Positions 54,726 to 64,000 of a DNA stretch of 64,000 bases are shown here, one piece after another; position 1 is the stretch's first letter; each line of letters opens with the position of its first letter. The stretch is taken from positions 23,010,405 to 23,074,404 of the forward strand of contig CM055113.1 of NCBI GenBank assembly GCA_029204225.1, written 5' to 3'. The DNA comes from Diphasiastrum complanatum (Eukaryota; Streptophyta; Lycopodiopsida; Lycopodiales; Lycopodiaceae). The translations under genes were made by a program, and so were the position numbers. The notes below the pieces were generated by a model that was not told where the DNA came from, ran no database searches, and worked only from the letters and a program-made list of their open reading frames with translations.

Positions 54726-54860
54726 TGTGTATGGGTGCGCCCATGCATCCTCCTCCCCTCACCCATGCATGAGCTTTTTCTCAAGTAAAAATGATGGGGA
54801 GGGGGATGCATGTATGAGAAAAATGAACCATGGCACTCCTCCCCATGCATGCATCTAATG
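54726..54860. repeat. Foldback repeat, copy 2
   Basis: The same orientation and sequence as 53533-53665 (CATGCATCCTCCTCCCCTCA, loop, ATGGGGAGGGGGATGCATG). With copy 1 it brackets the LINE fragment. Confidence 0.75.
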
Positions 54861-55179
54861 GGCATTCAACTGAATTTGAACGTTGGCTCTCTTTTCCCTC
54901 TTCAAATATTTCCTCCGTTTCCCTCCTATTCTCTTCAACAAAGCTTGCGTCTCAACACTGAGGAAAGTGCAGTAGGGATGGTGCAATAGGGATGGCCTTT
55001 GTGTGCTCCTTAAGGAAGTATGAGAGCATAGAGATCATGCTCCTTTAAGGAAGTGCGAGAGGATAGAGATATCAACCATCTTTATTGTTAACTATTGTGC
55101 GATCAAAATCGGGACAGATAGGCTAACTATTATGTGATCAAAATCGAGACAGGCAGGGCCAGAGTGCGCGATCCACAGG

Positions 55180-55330
55180 CAGAGAGCAGAGAAGAAGCAT
55201 CCAGCCAGACAACAGAGGAGTGGGTCAAGCAAGTGGCCGAGTGGCCAGCAGGGAAAGAATCAAATCCCGAGCAACAGAGGAGTGGGTCAAGCGAGTGGCT
55301 AGCAGGGAAAGAATCGAATCCCGAGCAGGA
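55180..55330. repeat. Two-copy tandem repeat, about 60 bp
   Basis: The unit AACAGAGGAGTGGGTCAAGC..AGCAGGGAAAGAATC..AATCCCGAGC occurs at about 55207-55270 and 55271-55328. Confidence 0.75.
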
Positions 55331-55379
55331 AGAGAAAGGCCTCTGATTTTGTTAAAGACGAGTTAGCACCTGTGAAAGA

Positions 55380-55663
55380 AGGAAGTTGTTGAAGTTGAGC
55401 TTCTCGCAGAAGCTGCTGAAACCATCAGAGAGGAGTTATCCTTCCACTCGGCCTATCTTAAAGTCCATGACAAATCTCCTAAAAAGATTGCTGTAATTTC
55501 CCTTCTCTTTCAGAGTCACTGTTGCATGTAAAGACGGCTAAATCCGGAGCTTCCAGGCCCTGTTGGAGTTGTGCTCTTCTTGTCTAAAGGCCACCTGAAA
55601 CTTCCGACATACTGCTCCATGGAAGAAAACGAGGATGGAGTCTTCTTCACCTAAATATAGTAG
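55380..55663 (+). pseudogene. Unrecognised exon-like host-gene sequence
   Basis: The plus frame from about 55385 reads VVEVELLAEAAETIREELSF and HSAYLKVHDKSPKKIAV, followed by a pyrimidine tract with AG (CTTCTCTTTCAG, 55517) like an acceptor. A second piece (55547-55663) reads GPVGVVLFLSKGHLKLPTYC and SMEENEDGVFFT then TAA. The composition is protein-like, unlike the surrounding filler, but the two parts do not join in one frame and the family was not recognised. It is probably a gene fragment or pseudogene. Confidence 0.4.
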
Positions 55664-55669
55664 CAGCTT

Positions 55670-56835
55670 TTTTTTAATGAGATTTGCATTCAAATTGAGC
55701 TAGATGTAGAATTTTATCTGGCAGTGGACAATAAACAAATTGAGTGATCCAAAGGGCAACAAAATTTCTCAACATTGCTTACAACATTAAATTTAAGTTA
55801 TCAAGCACGAAATTGAACAGACCTTTGCAATAGTGCTCAGAATATTTCGATATTTCAAAATGTGTAGATATGCTCATAGCTCATTAAACTTGCCTGATCA
55901 GAGGCCTTCTAGGAGTTATATAAAGAAATCGTGGTGCAGCTACTAATGGCTTGGTGAACATACCTTATTGACGTAAAGGCTTTTACTAAAGATATTTTGA
56001 ACTCTCCACTTTAGGACATGCGCTTCCAGAAAAGCCGTGTTCTCAGAGCTCTGTTTCTTGAGATTGTTTTTACTCAAATCAAAATCCTAATTGTTTTCCC
56101 GTCTCCTATAAATTTGCCAATGCACTCTCTTTTATCCTTAACCACAAGCACACCAATCCTTTGTCCAAACTCTTTGAAAATTTAAAGCCTTCAATTATCA
56201 ATAGCATACCATCAACAAGCTTACGATCCACATACAACACAAACTCGACCTCATGAGTGAATTCCTATTTCTTCAAGACCATGCAAACTACATCACTACA
56301 TCAAGATCAGAAACGAGTTTTTGAAGGGATTGTGTCAATTTTTTGTTGGAGAATGTTTTGATAGTTCTGCAAAGCTTGCTGCTAATTACAAAAATGCATG
56401 AAAGAAAGTTTCAAATCATCATTATTCTGTTTCATTGATGTATAGTGGTATTAAGATTTATAAGATTTGTGTTTCAAGATCTATTTATTTTCGGCTATGT
56501 CTCGAGTTTTAATCTGATTAATTCTTACTTGTATTGTAATGATGCACTTGCCACCATTTTGTACATGAGACAATAAATCCATTTGAAGTAAGATTTTATT
56601 TGAGTTTCCTCTTGCGTTCTAGATTTTCACTGCTCATGAAATTTTTCTGTTATTTCTCTGTTCTTCTGCTGCAGCGGTGTTCGATGGAGATCTTGCACTA
56701 TGACCAAGTAATTGATTACCAAAGCACACTCATATTAGCAAAGCATACTAATTTGTGATCAACATTTTCAAGTCAAGAAGTAACCAAGCCTTTGTTGTTT
56801 TCAGTAAATGCCTCCCCCCCCTAGAGTTCTATGCC
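55670..56835. other. No gene recognised
   Basis: AT-rich; no element ends seen. Confidence 0.4.
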
Positions 56836-56849
56836 ACTGCTTACTTCAT

Positions 56850-57240
56850 GGAAATGGTTCCTTGATGCAGCTTATCAACCAAATGGTGCAGCTCCTCTTT
56901 CTTCATCCAATAAGCATTTGGAAGGTCAAGTTGTTCTACCCTCAGGCACTGAAACAGCTGAGTATTCTGTCCCAAGAGCGCTCAAAATGGAGGAGATTCC
57001 AAAAAATGTTGAAGATTCAGAATTGTGGATCCTTATTTTGTGCACGGTAATTTGTTGGCAAGTTTTTGAACAATTGATTTCCATTTGCAACAATTTTCAA
57101 TTTTTCTATCTTTGAAAATTCAATCAAGCCTCTTCTTTTTCAGGCTTTGATGGTGTAGAAATCCACGGAGCTCATGGGTATTTGATTGATCAATTTTTGT
57201 GAGATGGGATCAATGACAAAGCAAAGAGAGTGGGAATTTG
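56850..57240 (+). pseudogene. 12-oxophytodienoate reductase-like (Old Yellow Enzyme) pseudogene fragment
   Basis: The first part (56860-57050) reads YQPNGAAPLSSSNKHLEG, VVLPSGTETAEYSVPRALKM and EEIPKNVED, the middle of plant OPR enzymes (QPNG.APISS and PRAL...EIP..VEDFR). After a GT..AG gap of about 95 bp the frame resumes at 57144 with FDGVEIHGAHGYLIDQFL, the FMN/substrate-site block containing the paired His/Asn-type motif (H-GAHG), then a TGA where Lys is expected (FL*DGIND) and loss of homology. A one-base deletion follows VED. OPRs are FMN-dependent enone reductases, one isoform in jasmonate synthesis. Only about 95 residues remain, so it is a dead fragment. Confidence 0.8.
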
Positions 57241-58393
57241 ATTGTCCCCATTCATTGAATTTTAGAAGGCAAAAGAGAGGTGCAACATGGGAAAAATCAG
57301 GTTAGGGTTAGCTTTTAGAGTTTAAATGCTTTCTTCACATATCAAAGTTATGTTAGAAAACAACATTATAAGCTGTATTAAACGTATGAAGTCAAAGGGG
57401 AGAGAAAGTGAAAGGAAGGAGGGTGGAAAAAAAAGATTGTTGGGATACGAAAGGGAGGGGGGTTAGGGTAGACAATCATCCGCCATTCAATTAGGGTCGA
57501 CAGTCATCCCTCTCTATTTTTCTAAACTCTAAACACACTTTCCACACACTCTCTCCATCTCTCTCTCCTTTTGTAAACCCTAAACACACCCACACTCTCT
57601 TCCTCCCTCTCTCTCATGACCGATGCGGTGAGATATTTATGTCACCAATTGTTATAACCGCATTGACGTAGTATCATACTAAAATTACCTTTGATTATTT
57701 ACAGAATAATTTTTTCATTCATGTAAACTTATACATTCGAAGCAATCTTTCCCAAACTATTGATAGCTGACATTGAGTTTCCACACAAGAAAAGCAACCT
57801 TGTGTCACTAAAGCTCTGCAAAGAAAGGCCGAATATGAAAAGTCATTGGCAGTTTACAAGTTAAAAATGGTAATTGTAAGCAAACAATGTTGGTCTTGAC
57901 ATGTCAGGTCCAATTCTTTTGCCGTGGAAAAACTATGCTTAAAGTCTGTGATCCTTATGTAGAACGACGAAGATGCTTCTCCTGGTCTTGAAGGCTAGAG
58001 AATTTTATTGAAAAACTCGAACTTTCCGAAAGATTCCATGGAATTTTTCCAAACTCGAACTTTTTCGTCCCAACTTTCAAAGAAGGATTTTCAAACCCAT
58101 GCATGAACAACATATTCACTTTGAACTCCCCTTATCCATCCATACACCTTGAACTGTGGGCCGCCTGTTAACAGACATTTGCAAACACAGATCGCCTACC
58201 ACCCGTCAACCTTTTTATTAAGATACTCTCCTTGTGATATTTTTGAACATGGTCAAATTTGGACCCCTACTATGGCCGAGATGTGTGAGATATGTTAGAT
58301 ATTCGAAATGCGAAATGTGTGAGATCGGCCATTATCCAAATCATCAGCCGCCACCTAGATCGGCCTCAATTCAACGACGGCCACTCTTTACTA
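57241..58393. other. No gene recognised; degenerate CTCTCT / TAAACCCTAAA patches
   Basis: 57530-57620 holds TCTCTCT and (TAAACCCTAAACACAC) stretches that look like degenerate telomere-type sequence. Confidence 0.45.

Positions 58394-58427
<34 letters not shown>
58394..58427. repeat. (TA)n microsatellite
   Basis: About 17 TA units. Confidence 0.95.
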
Positions 58428-58430
<3 letters not shown>

Positions 58431-58437
58431 TAGAATC

Positions 58438-58468
58438 CCATGGTACCGCCATTATGGTACCGCCCTTA
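58438..58468. repeat. GGTACCGCCATTATGGTACC palindromic motif
   Basis: The reverse complement of the same motif lies at about 54685-54706 (CGTACCATAATGGCGGTACC), just before the foldback repeat there. A shared end of a small element is possible. Confidence 0.5.
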
Positions 58469-58599
58469 GACCAGCGATACCAGGGCGGCACCAATAAATA
58501 ATATTTTTTATTTTCTTTTAATAAAAACCCCCTTTATTAATGTAAATTAGGGTAAAAAAATATGAAAAACAAAAGGTTTAGGGTTTAGAAAAAAGGGGG

Positions 58600-58830
58600 G
58601 ACTGTAACATATGGGGGCAGGTACAGTAGCACATGCGCAGTGTGGGGGAGCAGGCCATGGGGCCAATGGGAGTGCAGCACGTGGGGGAGCAACAAATGGG
58701 GGCAAGTACAACAGCACATGGAGGGATCATCAACAACTGCACATGGGGGAACAGGCTGTGGTGTTAAATAGGCACTCACGAGGCTGTGAGAGCGCCAGTG
58801 AGAGGCTGTGAGAGGCGTTGTGTAGTTTTC
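58600..58830. repeat. Degenerate GTGGGGGAGCA minisatellite
   Basis: Imperfect units with GGGGGCA/AGTACAGCAGCACATG spaced 30-40 bp. No coding signal. Confidence 0.6.
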
Positions 58831-59274
58831 GGCAGCAGATGAGGTAGCATATATTGTTTAACACAGTGTAAAGAACAGCCCCAGCCGTATATGGCGGGAT
58901 ACGTATTGTTATTTTGATACAATTGTTGAATTAATGTTCATTGTGTTTTTTGTGCAATGCCTGCCTGGGAAATTGCAATGTAATACATGTGTTTCTGAAA
59001 TGCTATCAAGGGGGGTGTATTTCTGTGAAGTGCGTCTGCTATCAATCTCTGCAGTTGAAACTAATTGAAAATACGATTCAAACACGCACATACCATTCGA
59101 AATAAAATTGAAAACGGAGCATCACATTTACAAATCAACAAATACACAATGTGCAGCAAATAAAGTACGTCCAACACTGGATATAATATGTAAAATGGTG
59201 TGAATACAGTGTTCGACCATCTGGCCGCCAAACATGGAACATGATATCAAACTGCTAAAAATAAGATAACAGAG

Positions 59275-60376
59275 CTACAATCAATGCTCTGGCTCTGACT
59301 CAGACGAATGCTTCGGAGACAGCTCAGGGCCCCGAGCTGACTCTCGCAATCGATATCTATGCATGTCTGGAACTGGCATGGGGTGTGTATCCGAGGAGGA
59401 GGACTCGTCATCCACATCCTCCCAATCTGCCTCCGACTCAACCCCCAAGCAAGCCAAACCGACTAGACCTGCTCCAGCTGGCTGTGATAGTGCACCTCTA
59501 CCTGCACCTGGGGGGCCCTACGAGGTCGTCCTGTCTTCCCTGGCTGTTTCTGTGCTCTGCCTTTCTTGTTCGGTGCACCCTTGGGCCTTCCTGTTCTCTT
59601 GCGGACGAGGGGAGCCGTCAATGCCTCATCACCCCCATGCAAATCACCTGGTTGGCTAGGCTAGGCCCAAGCTAAGGCCGGCTGGGATAGAGAAGCCAAA
59701 GATGGGTGTCCCTGTGCAGCTCATAGAGGAGGAGCCCGTGGAGTGTGTGCCCGTGGGGCTGCTGCTGGTGGAGAAACTGGCTGTGGAGGGGCCGTCCCTG
59801 CAGGAGGCAAGTACAGCGGCGATATGTATTGAAAGGGGCGTTGTGATGGCCGATACTGGTATATCCTGGGTGCTGCCAAAGGAGGAGCCAGTGGAGTGGG
59901 TGCTGCCAAAGGAGGAGGATGTGCCATGGGTGCTGCCACTGGAGGAGCCACAGACTGTGGATATGGGCGCTGCAAGAGAAAACCTGGGCACAGATGGTGG
60001 CCTGCCATGGAGACCTGGTGCTGCAGAAGTGGATGGCGATGGAGGGGCTGCAGGCCTCAATGGCATCGGTGGCAGTGCGGCGCATATAAACCCTCTGAGG
60101 GGGCAGAGGAACTGCAGGCACCTCATGTAGCTGCTCTGGCTGAGACTCTGTGTAGGGCATGCTGGCTAGAGAGGATGGGGGCGCCTTGACGCTCGGCATT
60201 TGTTGGGCCTCTGAAATCAACTCTGCAATCAAGTCGTCCAGCTGGGCATCCGAATACAAATGCTCTGGGCTCTGGGACTCATCATGTGCACCATCCTTTG
60301 GATCATCCTGTGCACCATGTGGACCCCGCAAGGCCTCCCAATCGGTACAATCAAAGTCATCTGGTGTCTCCTCTGG
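59275..60376 (-). pseudogene. C-terminal tail of a DNA-transposon protein, Pro/Ala and acid rich
   Basis: Minus frames: TPDDFDCTDWEALRGPHGAQ and SDAQLDDLIAELISEAQQMP (60370-60150), a Pro/Ala/Gln repeat region (60010-59720), RKRTGRPRVHR with basic patches, then DDESSSSDTHPMPVPDMHRY and PELSPKHSSESEPEH to a stop at about 59281. Acid, basic and Ser/Glu tails of this kind end the hAT proteins at 20756 and 35366. The catalytic part is absent, since the frame is cut at 60376 by an LTR. The superfamily is inference. Confidence 0.45.
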
Positions 60377-61298
60377 TGTTGTAAAGCTGACTCGGGTGCA
60401 CCCAGCGTGCCCTCTAAGACTCAAAGGGGTGACACAATCTAAGGTCCCAGAGCAAGTTAGAACGTCAAGGACTGAGCCTCCGACCTGTGGTGAGCCAGTC
60501 AAGTAGTCACAAAGTCATGAGCTAGCTCTGGAGCTCGAGTCATGGCCTAGTTAGGAAAGCAGGTTGATTCGGCCGCCGGGACGGCTCCCGGGGACCCATG
60601 TCCGGGAGCCAGACTGATTCTGCCAGGCTTGCCAGGCTTAATCAGCAAAATAAAAACTAAGTCCTAAAAAGCGTGCTTTACCATAAAGCACTATGTTTCA
60701 AACCAGAGGGGGGTGCGCCGAATCACAGCAGAACTATAGGGGGAGTCCGGCAGACAGAAACTTGGGCAGCTCAACCAGCGCCAGGAATCCAGTCGCCAGG
60801 TCTCAGCTCCCTCTACCAGCACGAGCCAGGCACAATGCCCAACACGTGTTGGTGGCCCCGAGACCGGTCAGTCTATGTATGAATGTAACCTCTTCCAAAT
60901 CTAATAAAGTTGATCCTTGGGGATGATTACCATTTCGGTTTCGCCTCCGGGACTGGTCCAAGTGGAAGGACCCTTACTACAACCTTTTTGCGTCGCTGGC
61001 GCCTAAGGGTCCCTGTCATCGACATGGGGCTTGCCGCTATGCCAATTGGTCAGTTTGGCGACCACTATGCCTTGGGTTTCATGTGTGGCTTGTCTTTGCC
61101 TTTGGTTACCTTTTGGGGACGGATTCTGAGTTGGCTTTCGGGTTGGTTGGGATTCCAGTTTTCTTAAGTCTGAATGGTTAAGCTTGTTACGTTTCTGAGT
61201 AGGCTTTTACGTAAGTGCATGATGGATGAATGTTAGACTTAAGCGCGTGTTGGAGAAACCGCTCAAGTCCCAGCGCCCTTTGAGGCGCCGGCGCAACA
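60377..61298 (+). mobile_element. Gypsy-type element 5' LTR (922 bp)
   Basis: Starts TGTTGTAAAGCTGACTC and ends ..CCGGCGCAACA, two bases before the primer site. The same start recurs at 63983, where the 3' LTR begins. It interrupts the minus-strand tail ORF. AATAAAG at about 60903 may serve polyadenylation. Confidence 0.88.
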
Positions 61299-61300
61299 TG

Positions 61301-61314
61301 TGGTATCAGAGCCG
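61301..61314 (+). promoter_or_regulatory. Primer-binding site for initiator tRNA-Met
   Basis: TGGTATCAGAGCCG two bases after the LTR. Confidence 0.88.
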
Positions 61315-62158
61315 ACTAGCCGGTCAGCTACGCAAGTCTCACAGGGATGGCCACATTTTGGGATTTGTCAGGACAACCGTTGCGCAAGGTGCTGCCCACA
61401 GTGTAAGCACGGGTGCGTCCACGGTCGGGGTGGTCAGCAGAACGGGGGACTTGATGAGTCAAAGTGCTGCCCTCGAGGTGTAAGCACGGTCAGTTCTCGC
61501 GGTTCGGGCCTGGCGCTGTCTGCACGTAGGACGGATGAGGCAAAGTGCTGCCTAGGTAGGTGAAAGCACGGTCTGTACCTTGTGGGGTGCAGGGCGACAT
61601 ATTCGAACTGTACGGGTTAACCATTGATACAAAGATGCTGCTCGAATTCGAGTGTAAAGCACGGGTGGTTAGCTGCCGGTGCGGGATAGCTGCCGATCGT
61701 TTAGCTATAAGGGCTATCGACCAAAAAGTGGTGGGGCGTGACTGAGGCAATGTGCTGCTTAATGGTGAAAGCACGGATGGTTGGATGGATGTTTCCCCGT
61801 GGGCTAATTCTGTGATAGATTTGTGTGGGCGCGGCTAGGCAAAGGTCCTACGTCCGGTCTCAGGGGGTTTGTGGCTTGAGAGGGATCCTTTGTGTTTGCT
61901 TTGGTTGGTATGTTCCGTTTGTTGTGTGCTTGCTTGGACACAAATGACCTGGTTCCTACTTGGCTCTCAGGTGATGTGGGCGTGCTAAGTTTGAGGAAGG
62001 GATATTTTCATTGAAGCTGATTTAATAAAGATGAAAAGAGAGCTGTGGGGCCCGGCCGACAGAAGGGAGAGCTTCAAATATAAAAAGGATTGAGGCGATA
62101 ATCTGTTGGAAGTACACCTCTGACTATAATGGAGGACCATCTTGAAGAGTTATGAGCA
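61315..62158 (+). other. Gypsy-type element leader
   Basis: Untranslated leader with four spaced copies of a motif (CAAAGTGCTGCC..GTAAGCACGG / CAAGGTGCTGCCC..GTAAGCACGG at about 61388, 61461, 61540 and 61745). Confidence 0.6.
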
Positions 62159-63300
62159 TTGACGGACGGAGAAGAGCTGACTCGAGAATACAGCTCTCGC
62201 ATGCATCGAGATGGCACCAGGTCCAAGTCGAGAAAGAAAGAGCGTATGCACTCCACAATGGCGCCTCTCCAAGAAGAGATGGGTGGCCCTTCTGAACCTA
62301 CACCAAGAGATGAACCCTTGCCAGCGGCGCAACAGGACCTCTTTGAAGTGAAGATGGGGCAATACTTATCAAGCGCAATGACGGCTATGCTTAGCGAGGT
62401 GAAGAAGGATAGAGAAACCGAAAGGAAAGAATGGCAAACATCCTTGCGAGCCATGAATCTTACTCAAATTAACCTTGCTAGAGAAATGAGAGACGGGCTA
62501 ACACAGCTCGAAGCCAGGTTTGAAGAGTTGGAAGCAACTAGGGGGAATGCAGTGGCGCCTCCTCCACAGATACCAAGAGAACCACGAGCGCGAAACACGG
62601 AAGGCCCAAGGAAGACTGCCAAAGTGAAAGCACCACCTACTTTCAAAGGAGAGCATGACATTCGAGTTGTGGAAGATTGGTTGTTTCACATGGACCATTA
62701 CTTCCATCTGATGAACACTCCTGAGGAAGAAGAAAAGACTTGGCATTAGCATATTTTGAGGGCTACACTACAAACTGGCACCGGATGGCAGGAATGCATT
62801 TTCAGACATGGGACGCATTCAAAGCCGCGTTACGAGAGGAGTTCATACAAAGGATTCACACATGAGATTGAGGACAGAATTATCGGGGCTCAAACAGAAA
62901 GGGTCATTGCGAGAGTACCTCAATAAATTCAGACAGAGTGTATGGGTTATTGAAGATATGTCCGACGCGGACAAAACTCATTACCTATTGTCTGGAAATG
63001 CAAATCCTGGACCCGGCGTGCGATAGACAGCTACATGCCCCATGATTTCAATTCAACTATTCGAGCGGCTGAAATGGTTTGTGATTATGAGAGCACAACT
63101 TGGCACCAGCTGCTCCCGCAACCTCAACAAGAGTATTTAGTGGATCCAGACCGAGTCCGAGCTTCTTTTCAAGGGGGGACTCAGCTCCAAATGGCAACCA
63201 AGCCTCGAGTAGCGTGAACAAATTCCCAACAAAAACAGGGTTTGGCAACCAAGGCAACAATGGAGGGAACATGTTCCAGAGAAGAAACAATTTGGACCTT
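62159..63300 (+). pseudogene. Gypsy gag, interrupted
   Basis: ORF from about 62159: a charged N-terminal part, a coiled-coil-like segment (TSLRAMNLTQINLAREMRDG, LEARFEELEA), then the retrotransposon gag domain starting KAPPTFKGEHDIRVVEDWLF and HMDHYFHLM. A TAG at 62747 ends the frame. Homology continues in other frames: TWDAFKAALREEF, LRTELSGLKQKGSLREYLNK, FRQSVWVIEDMSDADK (to 63020) and a Gln/Asn-rich part. A partial zinc-knuckle (TCHQQG) is near 63353. Stops and shifts make it non-functional. Confidence 0.85.
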
Positions 63301-63579
63301 CACTAGTCACAGCAACAGCTCTCCACCATGGGCAGATCCATGCGTGGCTTCACCTGTCATCAGCAAGGGTCACTCTTGGAGGTCATTGCCCCAAACCATG
63401 GAATAACAAATCATGGCTGCCATTGAGATTTGATAGATGGAGAGAGGAGGCATTAGATCAAGAAGATGGTGAACAAGGATGATTAAGATGACCTAGAAAA
63501 CCGATTTGACGAGTCTGACCTGAATGCGCCTTGCACCAGAATAGGGGCACTTGCGGCGTATCGTGAACATCTATGGCGA

Positions 63580-63720
63580 CTCCTGGCGAGAGGATCCAAG
63601 TTATTGTACTGAAATGCTGTATACAAGGCAGGATCATTTACTTCATGGTAGACATGGGGGCAACACATAACTACATGTCAAAAAAACTGACAGGAGAAAT
63701 GACATCCAATGAGAAGAAAA
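63580..63720 (+). pseudogene. Retroelement aspartic protease remnant, catalytic DTG changed
   Basis: The plus frame 63595-63705 reads IQVIVLKCCIQGRIIYFMVD then MGATHNYMSKKLTGEM. The active-site D-T/S-G-A is D-M-G-A here. No RT, RNase H or integrase follows before the polypurine tract at 63968. Confidence 0.75.
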
Positions 63721-63967
63721 TGTGACCTCCTATTTGTGTGGAGAACCAGCGAAAGGTTAACAATGACCACTTGTAGATTGGCAACCAACTTACCAATCTC
63801 TCTAGGAGCCTGGAAGAATCTGACTAACGTTCACAATCTTGAAGATGGGATGCCTTCGCCGCTATTTTGGGATAAACTTGTTTATCACGAAGCATGTGGT
63901 GGCCTTCTAGGCAAAAGGGTTTAAACCTTCCTATTGTGGCCCTGATGAGGACACATCACATCTTTCT
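63721..63967 (+). other. Remaining internal sequence, no domain recognised
   Basis: Short open frame without RT motifs; marks the place from which pol is deleted. Confidence 0.5.
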
Positions 63968-64000
63968 AAACGAGGGGAGGATTGTTGTAAAGCTGACTCA
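63968..64000 (+). mobile_element. Polypurine tract and start of the 3' LTR
   Basis: AAACGAGGGGAGGAT is followed at 63983 by TGTTGTAAAGCTGACTCA, identical in its first 17 bases to the 5' LTR at 60377. The LTR continues beyond the window. Confidence 0.88.

Noticed and set aside
57530..58585. Further telomere-like repeats (TAAACCCTAAA, GGTTTAGGGTTTAG)
   Set aside because: One or two degenerate units only; too short to call an interstitial tract.
59702..60130. 142-residue plus-strand frame with Val/Glu/Pro repeats
   Set aside because: Shadow of the Pro/Ala-rich repeat on the minus strand; repetitive DNA opens several frames.
50269..64000. Possible upstream BLI exon
   Set aside because: No minus-strand segment with the expected coiled-coil motif and matching phase-0 donor was seen; the exon is assumed to lie outside the window.

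Overview
This window is nuclear DNA from a flowering plant with a large, repeat-rich genome. The evidence is the plant telomere unit TTTAGGG, copia and gypsy elements primed by initiator tRNA-Met (TGGTATCAGAGC), hAT and LINE remnants, and one recognisable plant host gene with introns of 8 to 18 kb. The species cannot be assigned from sequence alone.

The host gene is a homologue of BLISTER (BLI), a plant coiled-coil protein linked to Polycomb repression. It lies on the minus strand. Eight exons were found by reading splice sites and phases: 50158-50268, 31700-31776, 23060-23127, 22844-22984, 12299-12504, 9291-9359, 8974-9129 and 8478-8558. All phases match, no stop interrupts them, and they encode the last 302 residues up to the natural stop. 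Upstream exons were not found and probably lie beyond 64000.

Nearly everything else is mobile DNA sitting inside or beside this gene. 1-5360: two broken copia loci, a 512-bp inverted-repeat insertion and a cluster of foldback motifs. 5360-8477: sequence downstream of BLI. The 10.3-kb intron (12505-22843) holds a 6.8-kb hAT element (14794-21610) with a perfect 8-bp target duplication, itself carrying a LINE fragment and inserted into a near-perfect palindrome made of two head-to-head LTRs; a tRNA-like sequence follows. The 8.6-kb intron (23128-31699) holds a copia LTR joined to a gypsy pol, a gypsy-associated ORF and a second hAT relic. The 18.4-kb intron (31777-50157) holds a copia family (gag at 33.4-34.1 kb, pol at 40.6-43.7 kb) whose pieces are in permuted order, a third hAT relic, a LINE, and a chromovirus with an interstitial telomere tract.

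50269-64000 contains a solo LTR, a LINE between two foldback repeats, an OPR-like pseudogene, the tail of a DNA-transposon protein, and a gypsy-type element with a 922-bp 5' LTR, gag and protease remnants, no RT or integrase, and the start of its 3' LTR at the window edge.

Every element protein is broken by stops, frameshifts or deletions; only the BLI exons are intact. The window is best described as the 3' half of one gene expanded by successive nested insertions.
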